A DNA stretch of 64,000 nt from Steinernema hermaphroditum (Eukaryota; Nematoda; Chromadorea; Rhabditida; Steinernematidae): NCBI GenBank assembly GCA_030435675.1, contig CM059625.1, positions 3,658,001 to 3,722,000 on the forward strand. The letters run 5' to 3'. A program made the translations under genes and the position numbers. The notes below the pieces were generated by a model. That model had not been told where the DNA came from. It did not search any database and was given only the letters and a program-made list of their open reading frames with translations. This document shows positions 59,291 through 64,000 of the stretch, one piece after another (position 1 is the stretch's first letter; the number at the start of each line of letters is the position of its first letter).

Positions 59291-62089
59291 GAGGATAGCA
59301 CGATTCTTGATTTACTGGTTTCCGTTACCTCTCTTCAATGATTTTTTGTAGAGCTGTATTGGACGTATTACTCTTTAATCTCTCAAAGATTGTATCGGTG
59401 TGTGCAATGTATTTCACGGTAAATATAGAACAACAAATTTATTTATTATTCCCACTAAACCATAATCAAGCACTAAATCAAGCGCCTTGTGATGCACTAT
59501 TATGTGACTAAAACAAGGGATAGCTTCACGGATCCTTCGTTGTGGACATTGTTGAACTTCTTCTCATTCCAAATCGCATTTGAGGTGAGGATCGAGAACG
59601 CAATATTGGCGCTAATTGGCTGGCTCTTACTAACGCGATCCATACTGTCATGGAGTGTGTCGTTTTTGTACTAAAATAAAGTTAGTCAGAGATCGTTTTA
59701 AAGTAGAAACACAAAGTAACGCCCGATTGGACAGCATCCAAGATGGGGTCATGAAATAGACATCATTTGCGTTCGGTTTCGGTGTGCAAGAATTAAAGCA
59801 ACAAACGTTGTCAGTTGATCTTATTTTCTTTTCGGTTGCTAATCACCTAGCTAGCCGTCTAGTAAAACACAAGGAAAGTGAGTTAGCCATACGATGGTAT
59901 CGCGGTCCCGTGCAATGAACGAGTAGACAGCGATGCAAAATGCAGAACACCGAAAAAATTTTTCAATTCTGTTTCAGACAACGGCTTGTTTTGTCAAACG
60001 AGTGGAACAGCTACATAGGAGAGAAGAAATGGAACATTGTTACCTTAATCCTTGGAGCTGTCAATTATTCAAGTGGGCACAGGAGCTCCAAATCGTCTTT
60101 TCTTTGCGGTAGACTTGGTGTCTGAACGCAAATATCAACTATACTGACGGACGACTTTAGCTGTGTACCTCAAACTCAAACCTTCAAAAATTTCCGCGTT
60201 GCCAACCAAACCGACTGAAAATAAATGTTGTATACGCTCATCGTGTCTGAATTACCACATGCCCTCCTCATTGTAGAGGATGTTCATGAAGATCGCGTTG
60301 TATATCCACATCGAACATGTTCGGAGCGCTTGCGAACTAAATATCATTTAAATTTTTTAAGAACAGATGATTTTTTACATCAGAACAGGCAAAACGAGGT
60401 CAAGCGACCCAAAAAAATGCAAAATTCTTACTTCCTCTTTCAGTGATGCATCTTCCCTTTGCATTTTCTTTCTTCCATATCGAAGGACCAGACTGACTAG
60501 CAAACAGACGATTCTTATCTGAAAATATTGATCATCTTCATCAGTTCATCAGTAAAGAATGATTTTTTTTTAAATTTGACTTTCCTCGCATACCAATAGC
60601 GACCTGGTAAAAAGAATAGCTCAGTGCTAAGATTTGACAGCAACTCTGAGAGGGCATGACCAAAACTGACCTGAGTGATAGCAATTTTTGCATCTGTGCA
60701 TGGCCAGGTGAGAGCAGTAGGTGAGAAAAGAAAAGGATTCCATAGGGGCTAGTGATGTCTTCGGAAGACGATTTGCGGTCATGTGATGGATGGGTAGGAG
60801 TTAATAATGTCTGCAATTCAAGATAAAACGTGTTCCTGGACGACAATACATACGCAAATTGGAAGAAACAGCTCGGTGGCGATGTGATGATGAAGACTGA
60901 CTGATTTCCTATAACAGGTTACAATTCAAATCTGCGAAAACAGAGCATTAGATTGTTTGTGGGAATATTAAACGAAGTAATGCATATTTTTATAACTACA
61001 TTGCAGAGTTCGCACCGAAAATGTTTTCTAGGAAAATGCAGGGTAGGTAGCGAAAAAAATAGGCAAAATTTGCACAAAATGAGATTTAATTTCATGTTAA
61101 GTTGGCTATAACGAGCAGCCACTAACAAGCCGGGGCAGTCAAGGCTCGCGATCTTTTCTTCTTGCGCTTATCTTTTTCATTGACCATCTCTCTCACTATT
61201 TAAAGAACAAGCGCATCGTAGCACACATATGCCCCAATCAGACCAGTAGTTCGAAGGCACATTCTCCGTTCCTTGTAAAACTACCAATCGTTCCCATTTC
61301 TGTGCCGCCTGACTCTGCAATAAACCTCTGAGTGAATAAGTTGGCCTTACCTGTCAATTTCGGTACACCCGGGAAGGTGGACACGACAATAGGACATTAC
61401 CGTCCACGGTACCTTCGCCTAGAATTCTTTTCTAAGCCCGTCAACTTAATCCGCCTTTCGTATCATAACAGAGTTTATAGGAATTCTTGGGAAGTTCGAA
61501 GCAGGAACACTCTAATGCTCGTACAAAATCCGCTGCCTTGACAATAACCCTTTGACAGTAGCATACGAACTGAATTTTGTTAGTTAAGTCAACAATTACT
61601 TCAGTGGTTACGCTTCCCCCCTCATACAAGATTGATTCCGAAAAGACCATATTATTGAGGTTCGTAATGCAAAGCTGCAAGAGGAAATAGTGACTGAATT
61701 AGGCGAACCCCGCCTATTGTACCTTCACTTTTACACGCTTGGTGTGTTAGACTAGAAACCGACTTGAAATTAGGTAATGTTCATTCTCTTATTACAGGTA
61801 TAAACGAAAAGAAAATGTAGGACTCACTTTTCTTCGTAACATCAGCACTAAGTAGTCGACATCTTTGCAAAGCGCACACCAAGAGGAATACCTTCTCGTA
61901 ATCAATAATGCACACCTCGAGATATGACCTCATGTGCTCGCAAAAAATAATCCCATAATTGATTTGTCGACAGCTGAGCGCGGTGCATTTTCACTAATTA
62001 GTGGTCAGCCGGCTTCTTAGCATTTACGAATATGACATATTCCCGAAGATCTGGCTTTTTGCTGATACCAGTTAGGACCGTCATGGCAA

Positions 62090-62815
62090 ATTTTACAAGT
62101 GGCTGAACGTGAAATATCCAGCTGATTTGTCAGTGGAGGGTTCATTACTCCATGTGTGGCTCTTCTTGCGTCGGAGTGGAGGAGCGGGCGGTGTTTTAAT
62201 TGCTGTATTTACCCGAAAGAACGCCGACGGAGTCTCATTCGTGTCGCGGTTGCGAGCGGTCAGCCCGTCCGGTGGCTCTCTAAGTGTCCGGTCGGTAAGA
62301 CAGCAAACTCTGTGGCATCTGTGAGTCTCCCGGCTTCCAGAGGGAATTGGGACACCTGCAAGCCGTAGTACCACCACCGCTGATAAGAAAATATCTGACG
62401 CCAGGAATCCTGCTGCGTGAGAAGTTATTCCGAAGGTCACGGACGGCGGACACGCATCGAAGACGCATCTCTCACCTCTCTGAAGCGGATTCGAGCCCCG
62501 AGGGCGCCCCTGTGCCGCAAACGCCCCGATAAATAGAAGATCCGTCGCCAGTTTTCGAATCCCAGATGCCCCGTTAGGCGCGCCGAGACCACCCGGTTCG
62601 ACATCGAAGTTGCACCAGGGATCAAGGCGTAGTGCTTTTGATTCATGAAATAAAGTCGACCGCCGAGGCTTTGCGTTTTTAACGCCGGTAGGCTGCTGAT
62701 GTCTTGTTCTTTAGCTAAAGTAGTCGGTCTGATACCTGTTTCACATTCTCCAACGAATATCCATTGCTGAGCTCTTCGACGGGATCATATCGCAAAAATT
62801 CATTCAAACTACACT
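62090..62815 (+). repeat. Dispersed repeat, longest copy R3
   Basis: The left end GGCTGAACGTGAAATATC and right end GATCATATCGCAAAAATTCA are shared with R4. The centre shares GGCTTCCAGAGGGAATTGGG with R1 and R2. On the minus strand the centre keeps SGGGTTACRCPNSLWKP. A GATTCATGAAATAAAGTCG stretch is shared with R2. No terminal repeat or transposase was recognised. Confidence 0.6.
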
Positions 62816-62948
62816 TTATACATAAATGTTCGAAATGCCGAAATGCGATCAACAAAAACCCGTGTCGCTTCTCTGATATCATTGGACTTGTGAGCGTTCG
62901 TTTGCTGCGGTGCGCCGAGAGACATCACGACGACGAATCGCGTCGAAT

Positions 62949-64000
62949 TCATTTGTTGATGAAGATGTGCGTGCGCGTACTGCCCGTTCCGGACAGGTCG
63001 AGGAACTCGGAGAACGAGGCCTTTAGTCGTGGAACGTGCAGCGAGACGGTGGTGGATTTGCGTCGGAAGCAGCACCGTCGCACCCACTCCATAGGATTGC
63101 ACCAGATGAGCAGCAGTCCGGGACAGTTCTTCTTGATGATGTCGTTGACGGCTTCGCGGAAACGACGCGACAGATAGGCGTACAGGATCGGGTTGATCGT
63201 GCTCGAGCAGAAGAGGAGGAGATAGGTGATCGGCTGGAGTAGGGCGGCTGGGGAGTTGTTACAAAGAGGATTGTTGGTCCAGGTCTGAAAAAGGAAACTT
63301 GTCGAAAAGGGTAACAGTTACTTAATTGTATAAGACCTTTCCTATATAGATTGACCATCAAAAACTTACCAAATAAAGAAGTCGAGCGTGATGAGGGAGA
63401 GTAAATATCGCAAAGGAGCAGACGACGGCGATGAGGAGACGGACGACCTTCTTGCGAGACTCCACAACTTTCTTGCTTCTCGCGTTTTGGGCCAGCTTCA
63501 ACAAATTTTCTTGTTGATTGTTTTCGAGGACGTTCGAAACGATCGTTGCAAACTGTTCGTCTTCGGACATGATAAACGGCTTCGTATTGACACCGCTTTC
63601 GATGGAATCTGCAAGAAGTTATCTATAAATTGACCTAACAATTTTCTACAAACCACTTGTGTGTCTGAAAGCGATACTCGGAGAGTTGTACATGTCATTC
63701 GTCCACAGGACCACGCCAATTCGGGTGTATAGGAATGCGATGGCTGCCAGAGGAAGACAGTAGTACATCACGAAGCTGATGGTAACCATGAAGCGTGCGA
63801 CGTGCGTTTCACTACAATCGTCTACATTATCACAGAGATGAATGAAAGTCAATGTACCTGGTCATGTCCCTCGTACAGGCAGACAGATGGCTGTACGTCT
63901 TCATCGTTGTATTGAAGTAATACGGTAGATTCACGAGGAGACTAATGGCCCAGATCATGAGTGTCATGGTGACACGGAGCTTTCTGCGGAGAATCTTGAG
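62949..64000 (-). CDS. Rhodopsin-family neuropeptide-type GPCR, C-terminal part
   Basis: Class A G-protein-coupled receptor; the N-terminus lies beyond base 64000. Minus-strand exons: 64000-63858, 63811-63654, 63608-63370 and 63284-62949 (TGA at 62949-62951). Seen in order: TM4 [18 protein letters not shown], an extracellular cysteine (SACTRDM), TM5 [20 protein letters not shown], a long basic third intracellular loop (about 60 residues), TM6 [20 protein letters not shown], and TM7 with the NPxxY motif as [20 protein letters not shown]. The tail has CNP and CC pairs that may be palmitoylated and ends THIFINK. The layout fits peptide receptors of the TRH/ghrelin-like set, but the ligand class cannot be fixed without the N-terminal half. 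Confidence 0.88.

Larger units (their letters stand above)
57899..62948. other. Intergenic with hairpin and dispersed repeats
   Basis: No intact gene recognised between SPATA20 and the GPCR. Contains the 35-bp perfect hairpin (58494-58567) and repeat copies R4 (58.96-59.29 kb) and R3 (62.09-62.81 kb). A minus-strand frame of 79 codons at 61441-61680 has no confirmed relative. Confidence 0.45.

Noticed and set aside
61441..61680. Possible sixth POT1-like copy (minus strand; an AG followed by a frame starting FALR)
   Set aside because: Only four residues match paralogue B's FALRI; the remainder does not align and the frame soon closes.

Overview
The window is nuclear DNA of a free-living-type nematode, most likely a rhabditid. 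The signs are intron-rich genes with a tight lower bound on intron size (many of 40-50 nt, repeatedly 43), TTTCAG-type acceptors, an acceptor placed directly before a start codon (41756; possibly also 26572) as expected for spliced-leader addition, a pair of Sra-superfamily chemoreceptors, an astacin protease and a TTTCAG/GT-AG gene grammar throughout. No rRNA, tRNA, CRISPR or bacterial-type operon was seen.

Layout, left to right. 1-3855 (+): 3' part of a MAP-kinase-interacting kinase (MNK) with a very long pyrimidine-rich 3'UTR carrying a cluster of Pumilio/FBF-type sites. 3.9-8.2 kb: no gene seen. 8.2-11.0 kb: two small GNAT acetyltransferases, head to head, paralogous and NAA60-like. 14.0-32.8 kb: the most striking part, four intact minus-strand paralogues of a two-OB-fold protein that I interpret as POT1-like telomeric single-strand-DNA-binding proteins (A 227 aa, B 245 aa, C 244 aa, D 223 aa). 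They share exon lengths and intron phases. Two plus-strand genes lie among them: a 401-aa protein with an internal repeat and 14-3-3-like motifs (21.2-22.5 kb) and a small four-exon gene of 107 aa (26.6-27.1 kb). 33-41.7 kb: gene-poor, with foldback repeats and decayed coding scraps. 41.7-51.2 kb: two six-exon Sra/Srab-type chemoreceptor genes (339 and 343 aa), with a decayed fifth POT1-like copy between them. 53.3-54.4 kb (+): a minimal astacin metalloprotease. 54.7-57.9 kb (-): a complete ten-exon SPATA20/DUF255 thioredoxin-fold gene (729 aa). 58.5-62.8 kb: hairpins and dispersed-repeat copies. 62.9-64.0 kb (-): the C-terminal half of a rhodopsin-family neuropeptide-type GPCR running off the right edge.

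How the genes relate. The only functional cluster I can defend is the POT1-like array. The exon models join without frame conflict (every coding length is a multiple of three) and all four genes keep the same order of two OB-folds, so a local tandem expansion of a telomere-protection-type family is the best candidate for an undescribed system here. The two GNATs and the two chemoreceptors are ordinary local duplications. All functions are inferred from motifs read by eye; no database search was run.
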